From: JBOFSQ01 sp051651625
GTDB taxonomy: Bacteria; Planctomycetota; Planctomycetia; Pirellulales; Thermoguttaceae
Reading direction: 5' to 3'
Length of the DNA stretch: 47,431 nt
Assembly: GCA_051651625.1 (NCBI GenBank)
Contig: JBOFSQ010000076.1
Coordinates: 1 to 47,431, forward strand
Part shown: positions 15,076 to 23,247 of the stretch, in pieces
How the letters are laid out: the number at the start of each line of letters is the position of its first letter
How positions within the stretch are numbered: the stretch's first letter is position 1
Translations under genes and position numbers: made by a program
Notes under the pieces: generated by a model
What the model was told of the DNA's origin: nothing
The model's database searches: none
The model's input: the letters and a program-made list of their open reading frames with translations, nothing else

Positions 15076-18072
15076 ATGATGTACACCACTCACCAACTCA
15101 CTCGCTTCTCGCTTCTAGCCTCTCGCCTCTTCCTGCTGGCGATTGTTGCTGCGTGGCCGCTTTGCGCGATTGGGAACGTCGTTGATGTCATCGAGTCGGT
15201 CGAGTGGGAACCGCCAGCGGTGCGCGGGCGAACGCCCGAACCGTTCCCAACGTCGCGGATTCTTGCGTCGCGGCTCGTTGTTGGTGGCGAGTACGTCGTC
15301 GAACTCGATTGCACCATGCAGGCCGGAACCGTAATGGAAATTCGCGTCGATCTCTCGACCGAATCAGACGACGACAATTCGTATTCGCCGCCGCTGGCCG
15401 CTGTTGTTGTAACGACTTCGCCGTACCACGACGGCGAGACGGTTGAGACGGCGCGACTGACGTTTGTGGTTCCGCCGCGCACGACGTACATTGTTGCTGG
15501 TAACGAGTCGCGTGACATCGCTGCGCGGTGGCACGCGGCGACGGAATCTCTGCGGCGACTCACGCCGCGGCTCGGTGTAGCACGCGACGACGCAACGCCA
15601 AAACTTGTCGTCTCTGCGACGAATCTCACGAGCACATCAACCGCAACGCCGCGCCGAGTTCGTTTGATGGAAGCTCCACCGCACGCGGTTCCGAATACGA
15701 TTCCGACTGCGCCGCAAGTTTCGCAGCGGCAGTATATTGCGTATCTCTCCGACTTCGCATTGATTGCGCGTGGCGACATCGAATCGCTCTTCGCGCGGTT
15801 GCGGCGTGGCCGTTACGATGCGGCGGTTGTAAGCGTTGCCCACGCGGGGGAGTCGCTCTATCCGAGCCGGTTTTGGGATTTTTCAACAACCGGCGATGTA
15901 CTCGCGCTGCTCTCACAACTCTTCGCACGCGACGGGATCGGATTCATTCCGATGCTCGATCTCGCCACGCCACTTCCACCACTCGAAGAGATGATCGCAC
16001 GCGATCCGTCACTCGCGCCGTCGGTTCTCTTGACGAACAGCACTGGCGAAATTTTGCGACAACAACTTCCGCCAAAAACTCGCATGCCGCACTACAACAT
16101 ACTGTCGCCGCGTGTGCAAGACGTTGTACTGGCCGCAATCGACGAACTTGCGCAGACGGTTGAACGCAGCGGTCAACGCAGCGGAGTCGCGGTTCTGCTT
16201 TCGGGCGACGGTTACGCCGTTCTCCCCGACGAATCGTGGGGATGCGACGCGGCAACGATCTCCGCGTTCGCAGATGTAACGGGGATCGTAATCGATCCTT
16301 CTCTCACACTCAAGCAACGTTCGGAAATCGTGTTGACGCAAAACAAAGAAGCGTGGACGAAGTGGCGGTGTGATCGCGTTCGTGATTTTTATGGTCGTGC
16401 CGCTGCGGTCGTTGCGTCGCGCGTACCGACGGCGCGACTGTTTCTCATCGGCGACGAAATGTTAACCGGCGAAGTGTCGCAGCAGTCGCTTACGCCGTCG
16501 TTACCACGCCGCACGACAACACAATCCGCGATGCGTCGCGTTGGTTTTGACTTTCGTGATGCGTGGGACCCGCGAATCGTCTTGCCGCGATGCGTTCACT
16601 CGATTTCGCCGCTCGCGCCGCTTGCCGAGTCGGCGACGCAGCGTGAAGTCGAGTCCGATATTAACAGCGATACGTTCTTCAGCACGACGACCAGTTCGCT
16701 GTTTGTGCATCACGCAACTTCGCCTGAAGCGAGTGACAATGTTCCGATTGCTGTTGTCGAGTTTGGTGTGCCTGCGGCGGCGCGGTATGCGCGTCATTTG
16801 GCGGTTGCGGACGTTCAAGATTTTTTGAGTGGCGGCGACGTTTTTCCGCCGTGTTTCGACCGGTCTTTGCGCAATTTTTTAATGGAGTGGCAGAAGTTGC
16901 CGCGTGTCGCGTTTACATCGCTCGACCCGTCACCGCCGCAGCCGCTCGTCTTTCGCACCGCAAGTGTCGGCGGGACGACGTGGGCGTATGCGGTCAACGC
17001 TTCGTCGGTTCCGATCACGGCGGAAGTGATGCTTTCGGCACCGGCGGGAAAGTCACTCGCCAGCGACGTTACATTGAGTGGCGGCGTTACGCGACTTGCA
17101 ACGGCGGGCGCGGCGGCAACGCACTCGTGGCGTCTCGCGCTCGGCCCGTATTCGATTCGCGCAGTGCAGCTCGGCGACAACGTTAAGGTGACAGAAATCG
17201 TCCTCGAAAAACTTTCACAAACAACACCCGCCGAGGCCACGCTCAAAGATCGCGTGACGACAATGGCGACGCTCGTTCGCTCTGCAAAACGCGGCGTCCG
17301 CAGCGACTTGCTTGTGAACGCCGATTTTGAGAGTCCGCTTGTGTCGGGTACGCTCAATGGCTGGCAGGCGTTTGGTGACGAGAGTTTTGTTGCGACGCTC
17401 GACCAGTCGCACGCCGCATCGGGCCAGAAGAGTTTGGTGCTTCACTCGCCGCGTGGTGCTGTTGGTGCTGGCGTTGTGAGTACACCGTTCGCGCTGCCAC
17501 CGACGGGGCGACTGTTCGTGCTGGCTCAAGTTGGCATTGAAGACACTGCTTCAGGTTTGGTCGATTCTGCTGCTGCGATTCCGCTGCGATTCGTTGTTGT
17601 TGGTTGTAAGCGTGGTTCGCACGAAACGTTTTGTCGCGCGTCGCAAACAGTCGTTCCGCAGGGCGACGAAACGGTGAAAGACGGCGTGCGGTGGCGTCGC
17701 GTCGTTGTGCCGATTGATCTGTTGCCGCTAAACGGTGCAGACGACGCGAGGCTGGTGATCGAGCCAATACACAGTTCGGCACAAAACGCAACCGTTTGGA
17801 TCGACGACTTGGCGACGTACAGCGTTGCGTTCACCGTCGCAGAACTCAATGAACTGATGCGACGCTCTGCGCTTGCGAGTCAGCGACTTGAAGAGAGGAA
17901 GTTAACGTCGCTTGAAACTTCACTCGATGGTTTTTGGTTCGCATACTTGCGTGACTACGTTCCGCTGGAGACATCGGCACCGAATCAGACAACATCGCAA
18001 CCAGCGAACACCGCAACGAGTCCCACACCGCCGACGTTTTTGCAACGGATGAGATCGATTGTGCCGTTTTGA
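15076..18072 (+). CDS. Large exported protein with TIM-barrel-like and carbohydrate-binding-like regions
   Basis: The 998-residue product has an N-terminal signal sequence (about 1-33, LFLLAIVAAWPLCAIGN). Residues about 40-200 are beta-rich. Residues about 215-480 look like a glycoside-hydrolase-type barrel (YIAYLSDFALIARGDIESL, RDGIGFIPMLDLA, GVAVLLSGDGYAVLPDESWG), but I cannot assign a family or point to catalytic acids with confidence. Residues about 760-930 resemble a jelly-roll carbohydrate-binding module (NADFESPLVSGTLNGWQAFG, then a strand pair and VWIDDLATY). The C-terminus is Thr/Pro-rich. Start at ATG 15076 (15079 also possible). It probably acts outside the inner membrane; a role in polysaccharide handling is inference. 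Confidence 0.7.
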   Translation: MMYTTHQLTRFSLLASRLFLLAIVAAWPLCAIGNVVDVIESVEWEPPAVRGRTPEPFPTSRILASRLVVGGEYVVELDCTMQAGTVMEIRVDLSTESDDDNSYSPPLAAVVVTTSPYHDGETVETARLTFVVPPRTTYIVAGNESRDIAARWHAATESLRRLTPRLGVARDDATPKLVVSATNLTSTSTATPRRVRLMEAPPHAVPNTIPTAPQVSQRQYIAYLSDFALIARGDIESLFARLRRGRYDAAVVSVAHAGESLYPSRFWDFSTTGDVLALLSQLFARDGIGFIPMLDLATPLPPLEEMIARDPSLAPSVLLTNSTGEILRQQLPPKTRMPHYNILSPRVQDVVLAAIDELAQTVERSGQRSGVAVLLSGDGYAVLPDESWGCDAATISAFADVTGIVIDPSLTLKQRSEIVLTQNKEAWTKWRCDRVRDFYGRAAAVVASRVPTARLFLIGDEMLTGEVSQQSLTPSLPRRTTTQSAMRRVGFDFRDAWDPRIVLPRCVHSISPLAPLAESATQREVESDINSDTFFSTTTSSLFVHHATSPEASDNVPIAVVEFGVPAAARYARHLAVADVQDFLSGGDVFPPCFDRSLRNFLMEWQKLPRVAFTSLDPSPPQPLVFRTASVGGTTWAYAVNASSVPITAEVMLSAPAGKSLASDVTLSGGVTRLATAGAAATHSWRLALGPYSIRAVQLGDNVKVTEIVLEKLSQTTPAEATLKDRVTTMATLVRSAKRGVRSDLLVNADFESPLVSGTLNGWQAFGDESFVATLDQSHAASGQKSLVLHSPRGAVGAGVVSTPFALPPTGRLFVLAQVGIEDTASGLVDSAAAIPLRFVVVGCKRGSHETFCRASQTVVPQGDETVKDGVRWRRVVVPIDLLPLNGADDARLVIEPIHSSAQNATVWIDDLATYSVAFTVAELNELMRRSALASQRLEERKLTSLETSLDGFWFAYLRDYVPLETSAPNQTTSQPANTATSPTPPTFLQRMRSIVPF

Positions 18073-18077
18073 ACAGA

Positions 18078-18393
18078 CGTAACCGTTTACGGATTTTTGA
18101 GGATTTTCACACGGAGACACAGAGGCACGGAGAGGAGATGAATCCGCAGATTGTCGCAGATTTTACGCATTGTTGGCAGTTTCTTTTTTTCTCACAAAGG
18201 CACGAAGTACACGAAGAACACAAAGGACGTTTTCAAGTTCAATCCTCTTCGTGTCCTTTGTGCTCTTTGCGCCTTTGTGCGAAACAAAGAAACGCTCGTA
18301 ATGTATGCAGCCATGCGACTCTCCTCCGTGCCTCTGTGACTCCGTGTGAGAAAAAAGAACGGCGAGTAAACGCGAAATCCGTGAACGCTTACG
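18078..18393. repeat. Repeat cassette with long nested hairpins (families G and H), gap 18073-18402
   Basis: Bounded by CGTAACCGTTTACGGATTT (18078-18096) and AAATCCGTGAACGCTTACG (18375-18393). Inside, outer arms of the CACACGGAGACACAGAGG type (18103-18137) face 18319-18354, and inner arms of the CACAAAGGCACGAAG type (18185-18228) face 18250-18288. Such nested hairpins could end transcription from both flanking convergent genes. No gene is seen. Confidence 0.8.
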
Positions 18394-18402
18394 AACAGAT
18401 CG

Positions 18403-18756
18403 CTACTTCCCAACGCGAAACTTTATCCCGACGATGTTTTCTTCGGGGACGCTCACGCGGAGCGATGCGAGAAACTCGCTGACGCGGAATGAGAGTTCCT
18501 GTGCGTAGGTGCTGTGTGGGACGAACACTTCGAGAACGCCGCGTTTTTTCGCGCCGAGTCGCGTGACTTTGGCAACCTCGTCACCGACGGCGCGGAGCCA
18601 CGCCTCATTGAGGCGTGCCGAACCCGCGACGCGACTCGCGCCGTACCGTGCCATCAGTTGCGGCAGAATGTCGCCAATCGACGCAACACCCTCCGGCAAG
18701 CTAACACGCTTCGGTTTTTGTTTACGTTTTGGGGGCGTGCTCAACGTTGGCTCCAT
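18403..18756 (-). CDS. dciA: DciA-like (DUF721) protein, putative replicative-helicase loader
   Basis: A 117-residue protein with a basic, probably disordered N-terminus (TPPKRKQKPKR) and a DUF721 fold at about 25-117 (IGDILPQLMARYG, LNEAWLRAVGDEVAKVTRLG, GVLEVFVPHSTYAQELSF). In bacteria without DnaC or DnaI, DciA helps load the DnaB helicase on DNA. The length is right for the family and the family match is good; function is by homology. It diverges from the methyltransferase gene, whose start lies 57 bp away, and has a strong predicted promoter. Confidence 0.82.
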   Translation of the reverse strand: MEPTLSTPPKRKQKPKRVSLPEGVASIGDILPQLMARYGASRVAGSARLNEAWLRAVGDEVAKVTRLGAKKRGVLEVFVPHSTYAQELSFRVSEFLASLRVSVPEENIVGIKFRVGK

Positions 18757-18781
18757 TTTGTTTCGTGTTTGTTTCGCGGAA

Positions 18782-18809
18782 AGTATATCGCCATCGCATA
18801 TCGAGTCAA
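18782..18809 (-). promoter_or_regulatory. Strong predicted promoter of dciA
   Basis: On the minus strand TTGACT (18809-18804) and TATACT (18787-18782) with a 16-bp spacer, about 25 nt before the dciA ATG at 18756. It sits just upstream of the methyltransferase start (18814), so the divergent genes could interfere with each other. Confidence 0.65.
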
Positions 18810-18813
18810 TGAC

Positions 18814-20787
18814 ATGTCAACTCGTCTCGGTTCGCAGTTTCAGAACGCAATCGACTCCGCCACGCGGCGTACACACGGCGTACACTACACGAGCGAAGCA
18901 GACATTTTGAAGTTGATTCGCCCGCTCTTTCTGGACGCACTCCGCTGCGAGTTCGCGGAGGTCGCGGCACAGTGTTGTCGGCTCCGCGAGGCGGAGTGTC
19001 GTCGGCTCCGCGAGTTTCACGCGAAGTTGTCGCGTCTCACATTTCTCGATCCAGCGTGTGGCTGTGGAAATTTTCTCGTGCTGACGTACATAGAATTGCG
19101 ACGACTCGAACTCGACATCATCGCCGCGATTCAGAAAATTGACGCAAGCGAATCGCCGCCAACGACGCCTGTCAATCTCGGACAGTTTTTCGGAATCGAG
19201 CTTGACGCAGCGGCAATCAAAGTCGCCGAAACGGCGATGCGCGAAGCGGAACAACAACTCGATTCCGAAATGCAGTCGCGCTATCCAAACTGGCAGCGTC
19301 CGCAAAACACGTCGCCAGCGACGCTGGTTAACGCAAACGCACTGCGAGTCGATTGGAACGACATCTTGCCGAGTTCGCGGTGTTCGTATGTTTTTGGGAA
19401 TCCGCCGTTCGTTGGCGGAAAACACCAGAGCCGCGTTCAGCGCGACGACGCGCGGAACGTCCTCGCACACATCAAACATCAAGCGATTTTGGATTATGTC
19501 GCGTGCTGGTTCGTCGCGGCAACGGAGTACATTCAGAAAACGTCCGCGTGCGTCGCGTTCGTTGCGACAAACTCGATCACGCAAGGTGAACAAGTTGGCG
19601 TGCTCTGGTCGCACCTTTTTCGGCGCGGTATCGAAATCGACTTCGCGTATCGCCCGTTCGTTTGGGAAACGTCAACAAGCGGCGACGCGCACGTTCACTG
19701 CGTCATTGTCGGGTTTTCGTGCGATGAAGCCCCGTTACGGGGCGATTTGTCGGCTTCGCCCTCCGCAAGACCGCGGCCTCGATGGGCCGCTACCGTCTTG
19801 GTACGGGAAATTCAAACCGTCTTGAGTATAGTAGCACCAGCGAAAACGATCTTCGCCAGCAACGGCGACACAGTCGTCGCGCATCGTGCCAAGCGGATCA
19901 ATCGTTATCTCGTTGACGGACCGGACGTTGAGATCGTCGCGCGCAGTCGGCCACGTTGCGACAACGTGCCAGCAATGCGGTTTGGAAATCAACCGATAGA
20001 CGGCGGCAACTTTATTTTGACGGCCAGCGAACGACGCGAACTTTTGCGTAATTATCCCGCCGCACGGCAGTATTTGCGGCGTTACATCGGCGCGGACGAG
20101 TTTTTGAGCGGCGGCCAGCGGTGGTGTCTCTGGCTCGATGGTGTCGATGCAAAAACGGTGCGTGCAATTCCGCCAATCGCAGAACGAGTCGAACGAGTGC
20201 GTGCGTTTCGCCTCGAAAGTAAACGACTCGCAACCCGCGAACTCGCCGCGACCGCAACGACGTTCGCATTCGTGAGTCATCCCGAACAACGTTACCTTCT
20301 CGTTCCGGCGGTTTCGTCGGCGCGGCGCGATTACATACCGATAGGTTTTGTCGCGGCGACGACGATTGCGAGCAACGCTTGTCTCATCGTCGCCGGTGCA
20401 ACGCACTTTCACTTCGGCGTTCTAACGTCGGCGATGCACATGGCGTGGACACGACACGTTTGCGGACGACTCAAGTCGGACCTGCGTTACTCGGCGAAAA
20501 TTGTCTACAACAATTTTCCGTGGCCACGGAGCGTTGCGAAAAATCAGCACGATAAGATTCACGATGAGATTGTCGCATCGGCGCGAGACGTGATTCGCAT
20601 TCGCAGAACGTTCGGCAAGAAGCCGCTCGCGGAACTGTACGATCCGCAAACGATGCCGCCGTCACTTTCGGCGGCACACCGCGAACTCGACCGCAACGTC
20701 GAACTCGCGTACCGCACCGAACCGTTCGCCAGCGACGAAGAGCGGCTGGCGTTTTTGATGGAGATGATTGTACCGGAACCGGTTTGA
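18814..20787 (+). CDS. MmeI-like adenine-specific DNA methyltransferase lacking the nuclease domain
   Basis: Predicted N6-adenine methyltransferase of 657 residues with SAM motif I LDPACGCGNFLV (about 79-90) and catalytic motif IV NPPFVGG (about 195-201). The order and wording (HYTSEADILKLIRPLFLDAL, NSITQGEQVGVLW, INRYLVDGPDVEI, KSDLRYSAKIVYNNFPWP) fit the Type IIL restriction-modification (MmeI-like) family, whose proteins are usually about 900 residues or more with an N-terminal PD-ExK nuclease. Here the protein begins at the connector/methyltransferase part, so it has no nuclease, but it keeps the C-terminal target-recognition region. Start at ATG 18814; a longer frame overlaps dciA antisense and is unlikely. 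A 101-bp dispersed repeat (19728-19828) lies in frame and codes for about 34 residues near 305-339. Confidence 0.88.
   Translation: MSTRLGSQFQNAIDSATRRTHGVHYTSEADILKLIRPLFLDALRCEFAEVAAQCCRLREAECRRLREFHAKLSRLTFLDPACGCGNFLVLTYIELRRLELDIIAAIQKIDASESPPTTPVNLGQFFGIELDAAAIKVAETAMREAEQQLDSEMQSRYPNWQRPQNTSPATLVNANALRVDWNDILPSSRCSYVFGNPPFVGGKHQSRVQRDDARNVLAHIKHQAILDYVACWFVAATEYIQKTSACVAFVATNSITQGEQVGVLWSHLFRRGIEIDFAYRPFVWETSTSGDAHVHCVIVGFSCDEAPLRGDLSASPSARPRPRWAATVLVREIQTVLSIVAPAKTIFASNGDTVVAHRAKRINRYLVDGPDVEIVARSRPRCDNVPAMRFGNQPIDGGNFILTASERRELLRNYPAARQYLRRYIGADEFLSGGQRWCLWLDGVDAKTVRAIPPIAERVERVRAFRLESKRLATRELAATATTFAFVSHPEQRYLLVPAVSSARRDYIPIGFVAATTIASNACLIVAGATHFHFGVLTSAMHMAWTRHVCGRLKSDLRYSAKIVYNNFPWPRSVAKNQHDKIHDEIVASARDVIRIRRTFGKKPLAELYDPQTMPPSLSAAHRELDRNVELAYRTEPFASDEERLAFLMEMIVPEPV
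19728..19828 (+). repeat. 101-bp dispersed repeat inside the methyltransferase gene (family F, copy 1)
   Basis: Matches the reverse complement of 31230-31330 over 101 bp without gaps and with about 8 differences by eye. It starts AGCCCCGTTACGGGGC, a hairpin. It is read in frame as APLRGDLSASPSARPRPR and following residues, a Pro/Arg/Ser-rich segment unlike the surrounding enzyme. Confidence 0.93.
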
Positions 20788-20793
20788 TCTTTT

Positions 20794-21022
20794 GTAACCG
20801 TTCACGGTTTGATTCGCGCGTCCGTCATTCTCACGCAGGCAGGAATCCACCTGTGGCTATTCGTGGACGCTACGTTTGCTCCGCTTCGGGCACTCGCTTA
20901 CGCTTCGTGTTCTTAATGCGTTGCGTTAATAAGAACACGAAGCGTAAGCGAGTGCCATGAATATTAAGCGAGTGCCCTGAATCGTAACTCGTCAACGCGA
21001 CCAAATTCCGTGAACGCTTACG
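20794..21022. repeat. Repeat cassette bounded by family H motifs with dRS3-like hairpin and family A inverted pair
   Basis: Left end GTAACCGTTCACGGTTTGATT (first 20 bases from 20794) and right end CCAAATTCCGTGAACGCTTA (from 21001) are inverted relatives. Contents in order: a dRS3-like repeat (20824-20855), a family A inverted pair (20889-20957) almost identical to that at 13303-13372, and a partial third A copy (to 20983). It occupies the whole gap between the convergent methyltransferase and receiver genes. Confidence 0.8.
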
Positions 21023-21024
21023 TT

Positions 21025-21609
21025 CTACGCAACTCGTGCTTCGATGTCGAGCTGGACGCCGATGCGTGCAAGCAACGCCTCGGTGTCGAACGGTTTTGCG
21101 AGGAAGTCGTTGGCACCGGCCATCTTGAGTTCGTAGATTTTGTCTTCTTCTACCATCCCGCTGATGCAGAGGATGCGAACGTCTTCCATCGACGCATCGC
21201 CGCGAATCTTCTGGCAGACCTCGCGGCCATTGATGTCGGGGAGCATCACGTCGAGGACGATGAGGTCGGGGCGATATTCCTTGACCATCATTCCGGCGTC
21301 GAAGCCGTTGTTGACGCTTCGTGTCTCGAAACGTCCGTCGCGGTCGAGAACATCGACCATCATTTCGACCAGATCGCGGTCGTCATCGACAACGAGCACT
21401 TTGCGTTTTCCGCTTTCGAGTGCGTCGGTTGGGATGCCGTTGTCGCGCATGAACGTGAACAACTGGTCGCGTGGAATGCGGCGAAACCGGCTCCCCGGAA
21501 CGCGGAACCCCTTGAGCTGACCAGAGTCGAAGCAGCGGATGATCGTCTGCTGACTGACGCGACAAATCTTGGCCGCTTCGCCCGTTGTGAATACTGTCTT
21601 GACTGCCAT
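21025..21609 (-). CDS. Excisionase-type HTH plus receiver-domain response regulator
   Basis: A 194-residue protein in reversed order to classical regulators: an N-terminal MerR/excisionase-type helix-turn-helix (about 7-50; TTGEAAKICRVSQQTIIRC and GFRVPGSRFRRIPRDQL) and a C-terminal receiver (about 68-187) with acidic pair DDD (75-77), phospho-acceptor D120 in LIVLDVMLP, and the conserved Lys in LAKPFDTEAL. All phosphorylation residues are present. It probably binds DNA in response to an unlinked histidine kinase. The ATG at 21609 has a strong SD, AGGAGG at 8 nt, rare in this window and a hint of high translation. A promoter is predicted at 21675-21702. Confidence 0.9.
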   Translation of the reverse strand: MAVKTVFTTGEAAKICRVSQQTIIRCFDSGQLKGFRVPGSRFRRIPRDQLFTFMRDNGIPTDALESGKRKVLVVDDDRDLVEMMVDVLDRDGRFETRSVNNGFDAGMMVKEYRPDLIVLDVMLPDINGREVCQKIRGDASMEDVRILCISGMVEEDKIYELKMAGANDFLAKPFDTEALLARIGVQLDIEARVA

Positions 21610-21674
21610 AAAATCCTCCTAGCTGAAAAACCGACTCCTTACTCAAACACACGAAACGACACCGCGCCGTCCGT

Positions 21675-21702
21675 AGTATACCCACACCGTCCACTGCGAC
21701 AA
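21675..21702 (-). promoter_or_regulatory. Predicted promoter of the HTH-receiver gene
   Basis: On the minus strand TTGTCG (21702-21697), 16-bp spacer, TATACT (21680-21675), about 66 nt before the start codon. The gap 21610-22004 otherwise holds this leader, a dRS3-like hairpin at 21872-21903 and the nqrF leader; no gene. Confidence 0.5.
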
Positions 21703-21871
21703 GACCACCCGAACTCACTTAACCGAAAGTCTAACGCAGTGTTCCCACTCGTGGCAAAACTGTTGTTATACACAATTTTCACCAACCACGCGGATTGTAC
21801 CCATTTTCGCCGCTCGGTGTCAAGAGGGAAATTTCGCCTAGATTTCCTGCGTTGGCGCGGTGACATTGTTT

Positions 21872-21903
21872 CGTCATTCCCGCGAAGGCGGGAATCCATC
21901 CTG
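21872..21903. repeat. dRS3-like hairpin repeat (family D)
   Basis: CGTCATTCCCGCGAAGGCGGGAATCCATCC: CATTCCCGC and GCGGGAAT form a hairpin. It lies 100 bp before nqrF. Confidence 0.85.
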
Positions 21904-21925
21904 CGAATCGGGTACTACGCCGCTC

Positions 21926-21953
21926 TTGTGTTTTTGGCGATGTGGGGTAAACT
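21926..21953 (+). promoter_or_regulatory. Possible promoter of nqrF
   Basis: TTGTGT (21926-21931), 16-bp spacer, TAAACT (21948-21953), 51 nt before the nqrF ATG. The match is moderate; it is listed because the spacing equals that of the better promoters here. Confidence 0.35.
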
Positions 21954-22004
21954 TCGCAACCGTTTTCGGACTCGTTCGCGTCAACCTACTTCACAACTAT
22001 TCAC

Positions 22005-23237
22005 ATGGACATTCTCCCGATTCTCTACGGCGTTGCGGCGTTTACGATATTGATATTGCTGATGGTGGCGGTGATTCTCGCGGCCAAACGTTTTCTCGTT
22101 CCGGGTGGTAACGTGCGAATCGTTGTTAACGGCGACGAGTCGGAGCCGCTCTCCGTGCCGACGGGCGGGAAGTTGCTCGGTACGCTTGCGGACGTTGGGA
22201 TTTTTATCCCGTCTGCGTGCGGTGGTGGCGGGACGTGTGCGCAGTGTAAGTGTCGCGTAATCTCCGGCGGCGGCGACATTTTGCCGACCGAACGCAGCGC
22301 AATGACACGCCGCGAAGTCCGCGAAAAAACGCGGCTCGCGTGCCAAGTCGCTGTCAAACAAGACCTCTCCATCGAGATTCCACCCGAAGTCTTTTCGGTA
22401 CGAAAGTGGGAGTGCAAAGTTCGGTCAAACAAAAACGTGGCGACGTTCATCAAAGAGTTCGTCCTCGAATTGCCGCAAGGCGAAGAGGTCAACTTCAAGG
22501 CGGGCGGTTACATTCAAATCGAGTGTCCGCCGCATACGATTGACTACAAAGACTTTGAAATCGGCGAAGAATATCGCGGCGACTGGGACCGCTTCAATAT
22601 CTGGAAATATCGCAGCGTCGTCACCGAGCCGACGATGCGTGCGTACTCGATGGCGAACTATCCGGCGGAGAAGGGGATCATTATGCTCAACATCCGAATC
22701 GCCACGCCGCCACCGCGACGCGACGATTTACCGCCGGGGATAATGTCGTCGTACATCTTCAGTCTCAAACCGGGAGACGCGGTAACGATCAGCGGCCCTT
22801 ACGGCGAGTTTTTCGTCCGCGACACGCCCGCCGAAAAGATTTACATCGGCGGCGGTGCGGGGATGGCACCGCTGCGGTCGCACATATTTCACATGCTCAA
22901 GACGCTCCATCGCGGCGAACGCATCTCGTATTGGTACGGAGCACGCAGTCTGCGTGAGGCGTTTTATACGGAGGAGTTCGAGCAGCTTGCCCGCGAGTTT
23001 CCAAACTTCACTTGGCACCTCGCACTCTCCGAACCGCTCCCCGAAGACAACTGGACGGGGCCGGTTGGGTTCATCCATCAGGTTTTGCAAAAAGAGTATC
23101 TCGGCAGCCACCGCGCCCCCGAAGACTGCGAATACTTTATGTGCGGCCCGCCAATGATGACCGCCGCCGTCCTCAATCTACTCGACTCCCTCGGCGTCGA
23201 ACGCGAGAGTATTTACTTCGATGATTTTGGACTGTGA
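22005..23237 (+). CDS. nqrF: Na+-translocating NADH:quinone reductase subunit F
   Basis: NADH-oxidising entry subunit of NQR, 410 residues, anchored by one N-terminal helix (about 5-30). The 2Fe-2S ferredoxin domain has C72, C78, C81 and C113 (spacing C-x5-C-x2-C-x31-C). The FAD domain shows RAYSMANYP, the NADH domain GGGAGMAPLRSHIF and CGPPMM, and the C-terminus has the usual YFDDFG. Length and motif order are normal, so it should work. In most bacteria nqrF ends the nqr operon; here it is monocistronic, about 13 kb from nqrB, with other subunits outside the window. Start at ATG 22005 without SD. Confidence 0.96.
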   Translation: MDILPILYGVAAFTILILLMVAVILAAKRFLVPGGNVRIVVNGDESEPLSVPTGGKLLGTLADVGIFIPSACGGGGTCAQCKCRVISGGGDILPTERSAMTRREVREKTRLACQVAVKQDLSIEIPPEVFSVRKWECKVRSNKNVATFIKEFVLELPQGEEVNFKAGGYIQIECPPHTIDYKDFEIGEEYRGDWDRFNIWKYRSVVTEPTMRAYSMANYPAEKGIIMLNIRIATPPPRRDDLPPGIMSSYIFSLKPGDAVTISGPYGEFFVRDTPAEKIYIGGGAGMAPLRSHIFHMLKTLHRGERISYWYGARSLREAFYTEEFEQLAREFPNFTWHLALSEPLPEDNWTGPVGFIHQVLQKEYLGSHRAPEDCEYFMCGPPMMTAAVLNLLDSLGVERESIYFDDFGL

Positions 23238-23247
23238 GGTTTGCGTG

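Noticed and set aside
18514..18813. Methyltransferase extended upstream over dciA
   Set aside because: The upstream 100 codons are antisense to dciA and show no nuclease motif; HYTSEADILKL follows soon after ATG 18814, as expected for the connector region.
21610..22004. tRNA or small RNA gene in the gap between the receiver gene and nqrF
   Set aside because: No cloverleaf pattern, CCA end or terminator-like stem apart from the dRS3-like hairpin; the region is explained by two leaders and promoters.
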